This document shows positions 42,764 through 51,316 of a DNA stretch of 64,000 bases, in pieces. The DNA is from JAVBOO01 sp031550435 (GTDB lineage Bacteria > Bacillota > Clostridia > Lachnospirales > WRAX01). The number at the start of each line of letters is the position of its first letter. Within the stretch, counting starts at the first letter, position 1. The stretch is from assembly GCA_031550435.1 (NCBI GenBank), contig JAVBOO010000005.1, positions 1 to 64,000 of the forward strand. Direction: 5' to 3'. The notes under the pieces were generated by a model that was not told the DNA's origin, did no database searches, and worked only from the letters and a program-made list of their open reading frames with translations. The translations under genes and the position numbers were made by a program.

Positions 42764-43145
42764 GCCGGCCAAAGTATATATATTTAAAATTAGACTATTT
42801 ATTTTCCACTATCTTTTGACAGCTTTTATGTGTCTGCCAACAATAACAGAAGATGATAGTAAGTATTTTATTCGGTATTTTACTTCCGCGGTAATGCAAT
42901 AACGCTCTGTCTGTTGTTCCCTCATTACTTAGCAGATAAAACAGGGCTTGAGTTTTGCTGTTTCTGTGGTAAAATTATCATACTTTCGATGAATGTGTGC
43001 CGTGTCGCCTTCGGCATTGATTATTATTAAACTTTATCAGGCAAATTCAGGCACGACAATCCCTCAAACAAAGACCAAAAAGTTGAGACCGTAACTAATG
43101 TTTAAGCGGGGATTAATAGCAGTTGATAAACGATGGGGTTGGCGG
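42764..43145. other. Intergenic region before the GHKL kinase
   Basis: No gene is seen. A promoter-like pair, TTGAGT (42948-42953) and TAAAAT (42970-42975) with 16-bp spacing, could serve the kinase gene. No terminator for the receiver gene was found. Confidence 0.4.
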
Positions 43146-44525
43146 ATGAATATATTGTTCTCTGAATTTGCATATTCTCATGAAATGCAGGTCATACTTA
43201 TGTTTTTTTCATTTGCGTATAATTTCATGATAATGTACATTATCGCAAAGCTTATTCTAAGGATTTACGGAGAAAACGCAAGCCGAAAACAAAAAGCGCT
43301 TTTCGCCTTTTTAGCCGGTACCGTTATGCAAAGTGTTTGGATATATGTAGTCTATTATATAGGCGGCATGATATCATTTTCAAAAATCCAGAACCTACTC
43401 GTTGCCAGTCCGAATCCGGTTACTGCGCTTTTGTATTGCTACATTGGCATAAAGATACTCAGCCTGTCGCCCAAACGCTCTATTGAGCTTATGGGACATG
43501 TTTATCTGTATTTTATGATTATTGTTACAATGAACAGGCTGGCGGGATATCTATTGTTTGTACAGGATCCTGAACGCTTTAACTACATGATGGATGCCAT
43601 TCGGCATTTTTCCAATCTTGCGATTTCTCTGACGATTTACCTTTTAACCTGCCGCGCGATCGACCGCAATCCGATGCTGTTAATCGTCTCTAAGACATCA
43701 TCTTTCGCGACTCCGAGAAAAGATTTAGTTAATTTTATACTAAGAGCGTTTTTTATCTACGGCTGTGTCGTATTAGTGCCGATATTGGTTCCGTCATCCT
43801 TGATTGCAAATTTTTTGATTTTGATCATTCTCCTGCTCTTTTTTACCGCAATGGTTTTACACAGTGTTTATCAGCATGAAAAAGCAGATAATCATAACAA
43901 AGATGCCTATATTCATTCGCTCATAAAAAGCTCAGACGAGTTTCGTACGGTTAAGCACGATTTCTACAATATATTGCAGACATATAGCGGATATCTCTCA
44001 CTGGGAGATATAGAGTCATGTAAAAAATACCATTACTCGCTAATCGGAATTACAACGCAGGCCGGTGAAAAACTGGAGCTCAGCCGCCATATAAATGAAA
44101 ACCCGACCTTAATATCGCTCTTGATCGACAAGTTCGAACGCGCGGAACATATGGGTGTACATATGGACATATCCGTAAAATGTTCTCTCTCCAACCTTCC
44201 AATCGATGAAATTGATTTAAGTCGCGCTATCGCCTGTTTGCTTGATAATGCAATCGAATCGGCAGTAGAGACGGTTCAAAAACGCGTTTACATGACGATC
44301 GAAGAAAAAACGCCTGTTTCCAAACTCTTTATTATTACTAACAGTTCATTGCTCCCGGTCGACGTTTCCAAAATTTTGACTGCCGGGACAACAAGTAAGA
44401 TCGGGCACGAAGGAATCGGTCTTAACAACGTTCGAAGGATAATCGACCGTTACAATAACTGTACGTTTAAACTGAACTACTATAACAACGAAGTAACCGC
44501 TTTCATAGAAATTAGTCAGGCGTGA
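43146..44525 (+). CDS. GHKL-domain sensor histidine kinase (AgrC type)
   Basis: Six or seven N-terminal membrane segments (residues 1-240), then a dimerisation helix with the likely phosphoacceptor in VKHDFYNILQTYSGYL, and a GHKL ATPase domain with the N-box LLDNAIESA and the G-box GHEGIGLNNVRRIID. This is the AgrC/ComD-like layout for sensing peptides. Start ATG at 43146, with a G-rich stretch upstream, is preferred to the ATG at 43098. No peptide precursor, AgrB or LytTR regulator is adjacent, so the signal and partner are unknown. Confidence 0.85.
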   Translation: MNILFSEFAYSHEMQVILMFFSFAYNFMIMYIIAKLILRIYGENASRKQKALFAFLAGTVMQSVWIYVVYYIGGMISFSKIQNLLVASPNPVTALLYCYIGIKILSLSPKRSIELMGHVYLYFMIIVTMNRLAGYLLFVQDPERFNYMMDAIRHFSNLAISLTIYLLTCRAIDRNPMLLIVSKTSSFATPRKDLVNFILRAFFIYGCVVLVPILVPSSLIANFLILIILLLFFTAMVLHSVYQHEKADNHNKDAYIHSLIKSSDEFRTVKHDFYNILQTYSGYLSLGDIESCKKYHYSLIGITTQAGEKLELSRHINENPTLISLLIDKFERAEHMGVHMDISVKCSLSNLPIDEIDLSRAIACLLDNAIESAVETVQKRVYMTIEEKTPVSKLFIITNSSLLPVDVSKILTAGTTSKIGHEGIGLNNVRRIIDRYNNCTFKLNYYNNEVTAFIEISQA

Positions 44526-44562
44526 TTTAGCAGCTTATCAAGATGCAATAAATACAGCAGAT

Positions 44563-45063
44563 TTATTGAGCGTTTTCTTCCTCGTCTAGCAGCTTTTTGA
44601 TTTTATCCTGCTTTTTTTTGTTAATATAGCTGATAGCGAACAAAACCGAAAACGACCCGATAGTTGCGCTTATGAAGGTTATTGCCAGCACTGCGAAAAA
44701 ATAACCTAAGCCGTCTTCCTTATAGCGATCCGCATATTGCGTATAATTCAAAACACCGTTGATTGCCGTTACCACAATACCTGCCACAATACCGTTTATA
44801 AAAGGGATGCTTTTTGCCATTTTCCCTTCCCCGTATACATTAAGTCCGAGCACCAAGTAACGTATTACTATATATATCGATACCCCGAAGAAGCAAATTG
44901 CCTCAGCTGCGTACTGCTCAAACGAAGCGTTCAGCAGAAACTGCTGAATTAGTATGGAAGCCAAAAGCGCAGTCATAAGAATGACCCATGCTTCATTGTA
45001 AACTTTGTGACGCTGCGCCGAAACTCTTTCATCATTTATATTTTGTATATTTTGCTTTTTCAT
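44563..45063 (-). CDS. DUF6773-like membrane protein
   Basis: 166 residues with four membrane segments and a charged C-terminus (KKKQDKIKKLLDEEE). It resembles small membrane proteins that are cotranscribed with an XRE regulator in Firmicutes; DUF6773 is my best family guess. Start ATG at 45063 has GGAGGAG upstream and overlaps the stop codon of the XRE gene, so translation is coupled. Confidence 0.7.
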   Translation of the reverse strand: MKKQNIQNINDERVSAQRHKVYNEAWVILMTALLASILIQQFLLNASFEQYAAEAICFFGVSIYIVIRYLVLGLNVYGEGKMAKSIPFINGIVAGIVVTAINGVLNYTQYADRYKEDGLGYFFAVLAITFISATIGSFSVLFAISYINKKKQDKIKKLLDEEENAQ

Positions 45064-45260
45064 ATTGACTCCTCCCAGAACAAATCGTTTAGTGTTTTTC
45101 CGAGCGCCTTGCAAATCGCGACGCAGAGGTTGAGCGTTGGGTTATACTCCCCGGATTCTATCAGCCCTATGGTCTGCCTCGTGACACCGACGGCCTTCGC
45201 CAAGTCATCTTGTTTCATGTCGGCTTCCATGCGAGCTATTTTCATTCTCTTGTTTTTCAT
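45060..45260 (-). CDS. Small XRE-family transcriptional regulator
   Basis: A 66-residue single helix-turn-helix protein: MKQDDLAKAVGVTRQTIGLIESGEYNPTL-type motif, ending NDLFWEE as in the YozG/Xre miniature regulators. ATG at 45260 with AAGGAG upstream. It forms a two-gene unit with the membrane protein at 44563 and has a perfect promoter. Confidence 0.92.
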   Translation of the reverse strand: MKNKRMKIARMEADMKQDDLAKAVGVTRQTIGLIESGEYNPTLNLCVAICKALGKTLNDLFWEESI

Positions 45261-45283
45261 GCGATGACTCCTTTCATAGTCAT

Positions 45284-45312
45284 ATTATACGTTATAATTT
45301 GCTTTATGTCAA
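45284..45312 (-). promoter_or_regulatory. Consensus promoter of the XRE/membrane protein pair
   Basis: Minus-strand TTGACA (45307-45312) and TATAAT (45284-45289) with a 17-bp spacer. Confidence 0.85.
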
Positions 45313-45427
45313 CTATATATTGCATTAATCGTTTTTATTCTTTTAAAATTACCGGCAATTACTTTTATAGTCGTTTAAGCCAAACAGGTCTTAATCGACG
45401 ACGCAACATTCCAGACGCAAAAATTCA

Positions 45428-45469
45428 GGGCTGTATCCTCGCGATTTAGAAAATCATCGGATACAGCCC
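45428..45469. terminator. Terminator-like hairpin after the opp operon
   Basis: An 11-bp stem (45428-45438 with 45459-45469) with an inner GATTT/AAATC helix. T-rich sequence lies on both sides. It resembles the terminator at 63580-63627 in sequence (GGATACA-CCC arm). Confidence 0.65.
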
Positions 45470-45572
45470 TTTTAACGTTTGCGGTAAAAGTCTTAAAAAA
45501 TACGGATTAAATTGTCGTTTAAGCCCAAAACGGTTCTAACCGCTTCCGACAGCAACTGCAATATTTTACAAG

Positions 45573-45681
45573 TACAGTCGTGTAAGTCAAAATCAGGCTT
45601 AAAAGGCTGTAGGACATCGGACGTTAAATTCAAACCCGCCCAAGCTTCGCTTGGACGGGTTTAAACTTAACTGACTATAAA
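45573..45681 (+). repeat. Structured intergenic repeat, family C, copy 1
   Basis: About 108 bases closely matching 63458-63566. The core hairpin is AAACCCG...CGGGTTT around CCAAGC-TTC-GCTTGG. The left end, TACAGTCGT, matches the last codons of nagB in the other copy. It lies in a 430-base gap (45261-45692) that holds no gene but also carries degenerate segments of the form TCGTTTAAGCC near 45370 and 45515. Confidence 0.75.
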
Positions 45682-45692
45682 ACATTGCAAAG

Positions 45693-45962
45693 CTAGTTTC
45701 CATTTAACTTAAAGATCAGCAGCATAATTCCGATCAAAATCGCAAAACCGGCAGCAAATACAAACCAGACAAGAAATGCAGCCAAAGTTGCGCCGCCGAT
45801 AAAATGAAGCCTTTCCCTAAAGGATAGTTCGGCGACTCCGCCGGAGCTATTGTCATTTTTCATATAGTCGGGTTTCTTGGCGTACCAAGGCATACCTTCG
45901 ACGTTCATGTTAACAATAGTCCTGTTGTCATCTTTAAAATCCGGTTTTGCTTTTCGTGCCAT
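45693..45962 (-). CDS. Small membrane protein at the end of the opp operon
   Basis: An 89-residue protein: a hydrophilic, charged first half (FKDDNRTIVNMNVEGMPWY) and one long membrane segment near residues 58-84 (ATLAAFLVWFVFAAGFAIL). I do not recognise a family. It starts 45 bases after oppF with a usable ribosome site (GAAAGGAAAG). Its place in the operon suggests an accessory role for the transporter, which is inference. Confidence 0.72.
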   Translation of the reverse strand: MARKAKPDFKDDNRTIVNMNVEGMPWYAKKPDYMKNDNSSGGVAELSFRERLHFIGGATLAAFLVWFVFAAGFAILIGIMLLIFKLNGN

Positions 45963-46007
45963 TTGCTTTCCTTTCTGCCGGATACCGGTAGTCTGTTGTT
46001 TTGGTCT

Positions 46008-47018
46008 TTATGAATAAAGATGGCAAACCGTAAAGTGGCCGGGCTCGACTTCCTTTTTCTGCGGAACTTCTTTTTTGCATTTTTCCATGCAAGAAGCGCA
46101 GCGTGTATGGAACTTACAGCCTGAAGGCGGATTCGCGGGAGAAGGTATGCTTCCTTCCAAAACTATACGCTTCATCTTGACAGACGGATCCGGTATAGGT
46201 ATAGCGCTGAACAGCGCCTTAGTGTAAGGATGGAGCGGATTACTGAATATATCCTTCTTGCTTCCGTACTCAACCAGGTCTCCCAAGTACATAACCCCGA
46301 CAGTGTCCGATATATACTCAACGACCGAAAGGTCATGAGATATAAACAGGTACGTCAGTTTATACTCGTTCTGCAAATCTTTTAGCAGATTTATTATCTG
46401 AGCCTGAATCGAAACGTCAAGTGCCGAAACGGGCTCGTCGCATACAACAAATTTAGGCTTTAGCGCAAGCGCTCTGGCGATGCATATTCTCTGCCTTTGT
46501 CCGCCTGAAAACTCGTGGGGATATCTGTCCTTATGATAAGGACGCAATCCGCACTGAGACATTATAAGATCCAAATGGTCTTCATAGTCTTTCGGTTCAA
46601 CAACTCCGTGCTCTTTTACCGCCTCGCCGATGATTTCTCCTACCGGCAGACGAGGCGAAAGGCTGGAATAGGGATCCTGGAAAATAATCTGCATTTCCGT
46701 ACGCAAATCGTTCAGTTCTCTATGGTTCAACTCGAAAATGTCATTGCCGTTATAGAAAACACTGCCTGAGGTCTTTTCGTAAAGTCTGAGTATTGTTCTT
46801 CCTGCAGTTGTCTTTCCGCAGCCGGACTCTCCGACCAGACCCATGGTTGTTCCGCGCTTGATATTAAACGAGATGTCGTCAACCGCTCTGAGATTTCCGA
46901 CAGTCCTTTGAAAAAAGCCGCCTTTTATGGGGAAATACTTTTTAAGATTCTTGATCTCCAAAATGTTCTCGGGATCGTGAAGAATATCCTTTTTCTGCTT
47001 CACATTCGTCTCGCCCAT
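46008..47018 (-). CDS. oppF: Oligopeptide ABC transporter ATP-binding protein OppF
   Basis: One of two ATPases that power peptide import. Walker A GESGCGKTTAG, Q-loop FQDPYSSLSPR, signature FSGGQRQR, Walker B FVVCDEPVSALD, then the oligopeptide-type C-terminal Cys region (CKFHTRCASCMEKCKK) that may hold an iron-sulfur cluster. Length 336. Its start overlaps the oppD stop by one base. Confidence 0.96.
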   Translation of the reverse strand: MGETNVKQKKDILHDPENILEIKNLKKYFPIKGGFFQRTVGNLRAVDDISFNIKRGTTMGLVGESGCGKTTAGRTILRLYEKTSGSVFYNGNDIFELNHRELNDLRTEMQIIFQDPYSSLSPRLPVGEIIGEAVKEHGVVEPKDYEDHLDLIMSQCGLRPYHKDRYPHEFSGGQRQRICIARALALKPKFVVCDEPVSALDVSIQAQIINLLKDLQNEYKLTYLFISHDLSVVEYISDTVGVMYLGDLVEYGSKKDIFSNPLHPYTKALFSAIPIPDPSVKMKRIVLEGSIPSPANPPSGCKFHTRCASCMEKCKKEVPQKKEVEPGHFTVCHLYS

Positions 47019-48175
47019 TACTTGGCACCTCCTTTTCCCTCAAACCTGTAGCACGATACCTTGTGAGTCTCAGACAGGGATATTTCCTGAGGGTATGAAC
47101 CGCGGCAGCTGTCGACACAGAACTCGCATCTGTCTCTGAAATAACAGTAATCGGGCATGTTAATCGGATTGGGCACCTTACCCGGTATACTGTAGAGCCG
47201 ATCCACAACCTTGTTGACAACCGGCTTCGAACGCATAAGTCCGAGAGTATACGGGTGAGAAGGATTATGGAACACATCATCCGCCGTGCCTTTCTCGATT
47301 ATCCTTCCCGCATACATAACGACGACGTAGTCGGCCATTTCGGCAATAACTCCGAGGTCGTGAGTTATAAGCATAATGCTGGAGTTAATCTTGTCTTTCA
47401 GGTCGCGAAGCAGATCCAAAATTTGGGCCTGAATCGTAACGTCAAGCGCAGTTGTCGGCTCATCGGCAATTATAAGAGAAGGATTGCACGCAAGTGCCAT
47501 TGCTATCATTATACGCTGGCGCATACCGCCGGAAAGCTGATGCGGATAGTAAGCGTATATACCTTTGCTGTTGGCAATACCGACAAGCTCAAGCATCTCG
47601 ATTGTTCTGTCTTTCACGGCTGCCGGCGTCATAGTTGGGTTGTGCAGCGCTATTACTTCATCTATTTGACTGCCAACCCTGAAAACCGGGTTAAGGCTCG
47701 TCATAGGCTCTTGGAAAATCATTGAAACTTTGCTGCCGCGCATTTTCTGCATAACAACCTGAGGGGTTTTGGCAAAATCATAGGCAACGTCTCCAAGATT
47801 AAAGCGTATCTCACCGCTTACAATTTGCCCCTGCGGGCGCTGTATCAGCTGCATCAGAGACAGGCTTGTGATAGACTTTCCGCAGCCGGATTCACCGACG
47901 ACACCGACGGTTTTTCCTCTCGGCACTTCGAAAGATACGCCGTCAACTGCCTTTACCGTACCGATATCTGTAAAGAAATAAGTATGCAGATCATCAAACT
48001 CAACAACATTGTTCGGGTCGCGCATCTTTGTTGTATATTCAGACACCGGTACGTTTTTCCTGTTATACCTCTTCATCATTGCATTTGTAATTTTTCGATT
48101 TTGACTGGAAATTTTACGAGATTCGGAGGCGGAAATATAATTTGCAGATTTTTTCTTGCTTTTTTCTGTACTCAT
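47018..48175 (-). CDS. oppD: Oligopeptide ABC transporter ATP-binding protein OppD
   Basis: Second ATPase of the peptide importer. Walker A GESGCGKSITS, Q-loop FQEPMTSLNP, signature LSGGMRQR, Walker B LIIADEPTTALD, and a C-terminal Cys region (CYFRDRCEFCVDSC). At 385 residues it carries a basic N-terminal extension of about 55 residues not found in typical OppD. It starts 10 bases after oppC. Confidence 0.96.
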   Translation of the reverse strand: MSTEKSKKKSANYISASESRKISSQNRKITNAMMKRYNRKNVPVSEYTTKMRDPNNVVEFDDLHTYFFTDIGTVKAVDGVSFEVPRGKTVGVVGESGCGKSITSLSLMQLIQRPQGQIVSGEIRFNLGDVAYDFAKTPQVVMQKMRGSKVSMIFQEPMTSLNPVFRVGSQIDEVIALHNPTMTPAAVKDRTIEMLELVGIANSKGIYAYYPHQLSGGMRQRIMIAMALACNPSLIIADEPTTALDVTIQAQILDLLRDLKDKINSSIMLITHDLGVIAEMADYVVVMYAGRIIEKGTADDVFHNPSHPYTLGLMRSKPVVNKVVDRLYSIPGKVPNPINMPDYCYFRDRCEFCVDSCRGSYPQEISLSETHKVSCYRFEGKGGAK

Positions 48176-48185
48176 ATAATCTCAC

Positions 48186-49994
48186 CTACCTTTTCATTTT
48201 GGGGTCAAAGGCATCTCGTAAACCATCGCCTATAAAGTTAAATCCTAAAACGGTTATAAGAATGCATATTCCGGGCGGAATCCAGATGTGCAGGTACTTG
48301 ACCATTACGTACGAGTTTGAGACCTCGTTTATCGCTCGGCCCCACGAAGCAAAAGGATATTTAACGCCGAAACCGAGGAAGCTCAGTGTCGCCTCGGTAA
48401 GTATCGTCGAACCGAGGTTCATCGTTGCGTAAACTATCAAGAGCGGTATAACATTCGGTATCAAATGCTTAAATATTCTGCGGTAAACAGACAGGCCGGT
48501 AGCTTCCGCGGCTATCATGAACTCCTGCTCGCGCAATGTGAGTATCTGACCTCTAACCATTCTCGCAACGCCGGGCCAGCCGAGAACGCCGAGTATAATC
48601 ATCAGGTAGAACAGTCTGACCTGAGACTCAACCCTTAGCTGGTCCATTACCGCGCCGATGATAATAAGAATCGGCATAAACGGTATACAGTTAAAAACGT
48701 CAACAATACGCATTATCAGTTGATCCACAAGGCGCCCGAAATAACCGGAAATACCACCCAGCACAACACCTATAACGAGCTCAATCGCGACAACTATAAA
48801 GCCTATTATGAGCGAAACGCGTCCGCCGAACATGAGTCTCGTCATGTTATCCATACCGTTGCTATCGGTGCCGAGCCAGTGAGCTTTTGTAGGATATGAA
48901 TAAATATCCAGAACTGTTGTCGGATATTTTTTCTTTATCTTCCAAATTTCGTTTTCTCTTTCGATGCTGTATGTGATGTCCTGTCCTGCTTCGGCAAAAA
49001 CGAAGGAGTCCTGCTTCGCGACTATTGCTTCCTTAACAGCTTCTTTAAACTGAACAGAAATATAGTCGGAAGGCGAAAAATTTTGAACAAGATAAGTGGA
49101 CAAATTCGCGTAAGGTGTCTTAACCCCACCCTCGTTTGAATAAATTGTAGCCGTTCCGCCGTCAGTCTCGATGGCGTAATTGACTCCGTCCGCATTAAAA
49201 GTTGCCGCTCCGCTGTTCAAGGCCGTTTCCGCCTGCAAGTAAAAATCATATGTGATAACCGAACTCTCGGAATATGTGTCAACGAGCAGCTTTGTTACAA
49301 GAGAAACAGGCTTAAACACGAAAACAAACGTATCTTTCTTTACAGAGGTTATCGCGTACTCATCATCGCCTACAAAAAATACTTTTGAGCGTTCACTCAC
49401 GGCAGTGTCGTACGCTTTTTGAATTTCGGCGCTAAACGTCATACCGGGGTATTCGGTTACATTTCCGACCGTATTTATCTTTGCTACGGTTATCCCTTTG
49501 TAAACTTGATAAAAATCGGTTCCGATAGTTTCGACCCTATACGGCATCTTGATTTCAGAGCCGCTTGCATCTTTTTTATCAACTTCGAATATACTCTCCG
49601 AGGCTCTGATTGCACTGATAAATTTTCCTCTGTCAGCCGAATCAAACGAAGCGTTGGGATATTCGATATACCTAAACTCAGTGTTGTTGGTAACGGAAGC
49701 ATACATTTGCTCCATCATATCGACTTTTGTAAACTGCTGCCCCTGGCCGTAAGGCGATATGAACGGTCCGATTATCGAAAACAAAGCCATTCCGATTATA
49801 CAGCATAGACCGACTATAGCCAGTTTGTTGCGAATAAACCTTTTTGCGACCAACATACCCGGAGAAAGAACTTTTATTCTTTGCTCGTCGTCCAAGCCCG
49901 GTGCGGGAGCATTATTTACCTGATTATCGGCAGCGGGGGTCTGAGTCTCAATTTTTTCGGTGTTCTTGTCGTCATTTTTCATATTATCACTCAT
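48186..49994 (-). CDS. oppC: Oligopeptide ABC transporter permease OppC with large extracytoplasmic insert
   Basis: Membrane permease of the importer. At 602 residues it is about twice the usual 300-340. After a hydrophilic N-terminus and membrane segment 1 (about 55-78, ending ISPYG) an insert of roughly 270 residues precedes the normal HWLGTDSNGMD motif (about residue 375). The rest is a standard permease with the EAA loop (AAEATGLSVYRRIFKHLIPN). The insert should lie outside the membrane. The ribosome site sits in a run of eight G residues, which could slip during replication and change spacing. Confidence 0.93.
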   Translation of the reverse strand: MSDNMKNDDKNTEKIETQTPAADNQVNNAPAPGLDDEQRIKVLSPGMLVAKRFIRNKLAIVGLCCIIGMALFSIIGPFISPYGQGQQFTKVDMMEQMYASVTNNTEFRYIEYPNASFDSADRGKFISAIRASESIFEVDKKDASGSEIKMPYRVETIGTDFYQVYKGITVAKINTVGNVTEYPGMTFSAEIQKAYDTAVSERSKVFFVGDDEYAITSVKKDTFVFVFKPVSLVTKLLVDTYSESSVITYDFYLQAETALNSGAATFNADGVNYAIETDGGTATIYSNEGGVKTPYANLSTYLVQNFSPSDYISVQFKEAVKEAIVAKQDSFVFAEAGQDITYSIERENEIWKIKKKYPTTVLDIYSYPTKAHWLGTDSNGMDNMTRLMFGGRVSLIIGFIVVAIELVIGVVLGGISGYFGRLVDQLIMRIVDVFNCIPFMPILIIIGAVMDQLRVESQVRLFYLMIILGVLGWPGVARMVRGQILTLREQEFMIAAEATGLSVYRRIFKHLIPNVIPLLIVYATMNLGSTILTEATLSFLGFGVKYPFASWGRAINEVSNSYVMVKYLHIWIPPGICILITVLGFNFIGDGLRDAFDPKMKR

Positions 49995-50007
49995 TTTTCT
50001 CCCCCCC

Positions 50008-50994
50008 CTAACTTACTCTTACACGCGGGTCAACAACCGCGTAAAGAATATCGGATATAAGTGTCCCGACAAGTGTCAAAAGCGCCATGAACGAAAGGTA
50101 GAACATACAGAAAGGTATGTCGCCTCTTTGTATAGCCTGCAAAGATATATAACCGATACCGTTTATCTGGAACAACTGCTCGGTTATCATCGCTCCGGTG
50201 AACAAGCCTGGAAGCATTCCGCCTACCATCGTTATCAACGGCACGAGAGTATTTCTGAATGCATGATAGTTTATAACTCTTTTTTCTGACAAGCCTTTTG
50301 CTCTTGCAGTCCTGATATAGTCCGAGTTAAGAACCTCAAGCATATTTGTTCTGGTATAACGCATCAGCGAACCAACGCTTATGAGTATCAACGTCGTAAC
50401 AGGCATGATGTAATGCAGCGCATAGTCAACTATCTTGCCAAACGCGTCCAGGTTTTGATGATTACGGCCGACTGCGCCGTAAAGGTCAAGCCAACCCAGT
50501 TTCATAGAGAATATCAGTTTTAAAATAGTCGCGAAGAAAAAGCCCGGCAGCGAAATACCGATAAGCGCGAAAACCGACACCGCATAGTCGGTCTTGCTGT
50601 ACTGCTTTCGCGCTGACAGTATGCCTAGCGGAATCGCTATTGCCAGCTGTCCTATCAACGTCACGACATTTAAAATAAAAGAGTTCCAAATAACACTGCT
50701 GAACTTCTGAGTTACGGGAATACTAAAATGCCAAGACTCGCCGAAATCGCCTTTTACGGCGTTTTTGAGCCAGCCCAAGTAACCTGAAACAATGCCTTTA
50801 TCGAATCCGTATATAGCGTTCAGTTCTTTTAAAGTCTCGGTATAGCTTTTGGCGCCGGGCTTGGCCGCACGCTCTCTGGCTATACTCTCGGCATAAGACG
50901 TCGGAATCGAGCGCATTACCGTATAGATAATGAGCATAACGAAAAACAATATCACGACGCTTAGCAAAAGTCGTTTTATAATGAAATTACGCAA
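50008..50994 (-). CDS. oppB: Oligopeptide ABC transporter permease OppB
   Basis: 328 residues, six membrane segments, with the family N-terminus (MRNFIIKRLLLSVVILFF), the NAIYGFDKG region and the EAA loop (ARAKGLSEKRVINYHAFRN). Start is TTG at 50994 with GGGTGGGG upstream. It follows oppA after a 320-base gap that contains a strong hairpin, and is 13 bases before oppC. Confidence 0.95.
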   Translation of the reverse strand: MRNFIIKRLLLSVVILFFVMLIIYTVMRSIPTSYAESIARERAAKPGAKSYTETLKELNAIYGFDKGIVSGYLGWLKNAVKGDFGESWHFSIPVTQKFSSVIWNSFILNVVTLIGQLAIAIPLGILSARKQYSKTDYAVSVFALIGISLPGFFFATILKLIFSMKLGWLDLYGAVGRNHQNLDAFGKIVDYALHYIMPVTTLILISVGSLMRYTRTNMLEVLNSDYIRTARAKGLSEKRVINYHAFRNTLVPLITMVGGMLPGLFTGAMITEQLFQINGIGYISLQAIQRGDIPFCMFYLSFMALLTLVGTLISDILYAVVDPRVRVS

Positions 50995-51270
50995 ATTAAC
51001 CCCACCCTAATTAGCAATTTGCAAAGAAAAAAATATAAGACGCACCCGGACTACAGTATCTGTAAACGAATGCGGATTTTTCAAACTGATCAAAATAAAA
51101 AACCAAAAAATGTAATTTTGTCAAAAACCTTTGTAAACACCTGCAAACCTACTTAAGCAAATATCCGCTGCTGTGCTGCTGTTCGACTTGTCCGGCTCTT
51201 TCTTTGACAAAACCCAAAAGAAAAATTTCTCAACAAATCGCCAAGAAATTTATCTTTCGTTCATAAACAT

Positions 51271-51302
51271 GGCATGAACTCATCTCGTGATGAGTTCATG
51301 CC
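51271..51302 (-). terminator. Intercistronic hairpin after oppA
   Basis: A 14-bp perfect stem (51271-51284 with 51289-51302) 15 bases after the oppA stop, followed by only a short T-rich stretch. It probably terminates part of the transcripts and protects the oppA 3' end, giving more binding protein than permease. The rest of 50995-51316 holds no gene. Confidence 0.7.
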
Positions 51303-51316
51303 TAAAAAGCTGTTTA

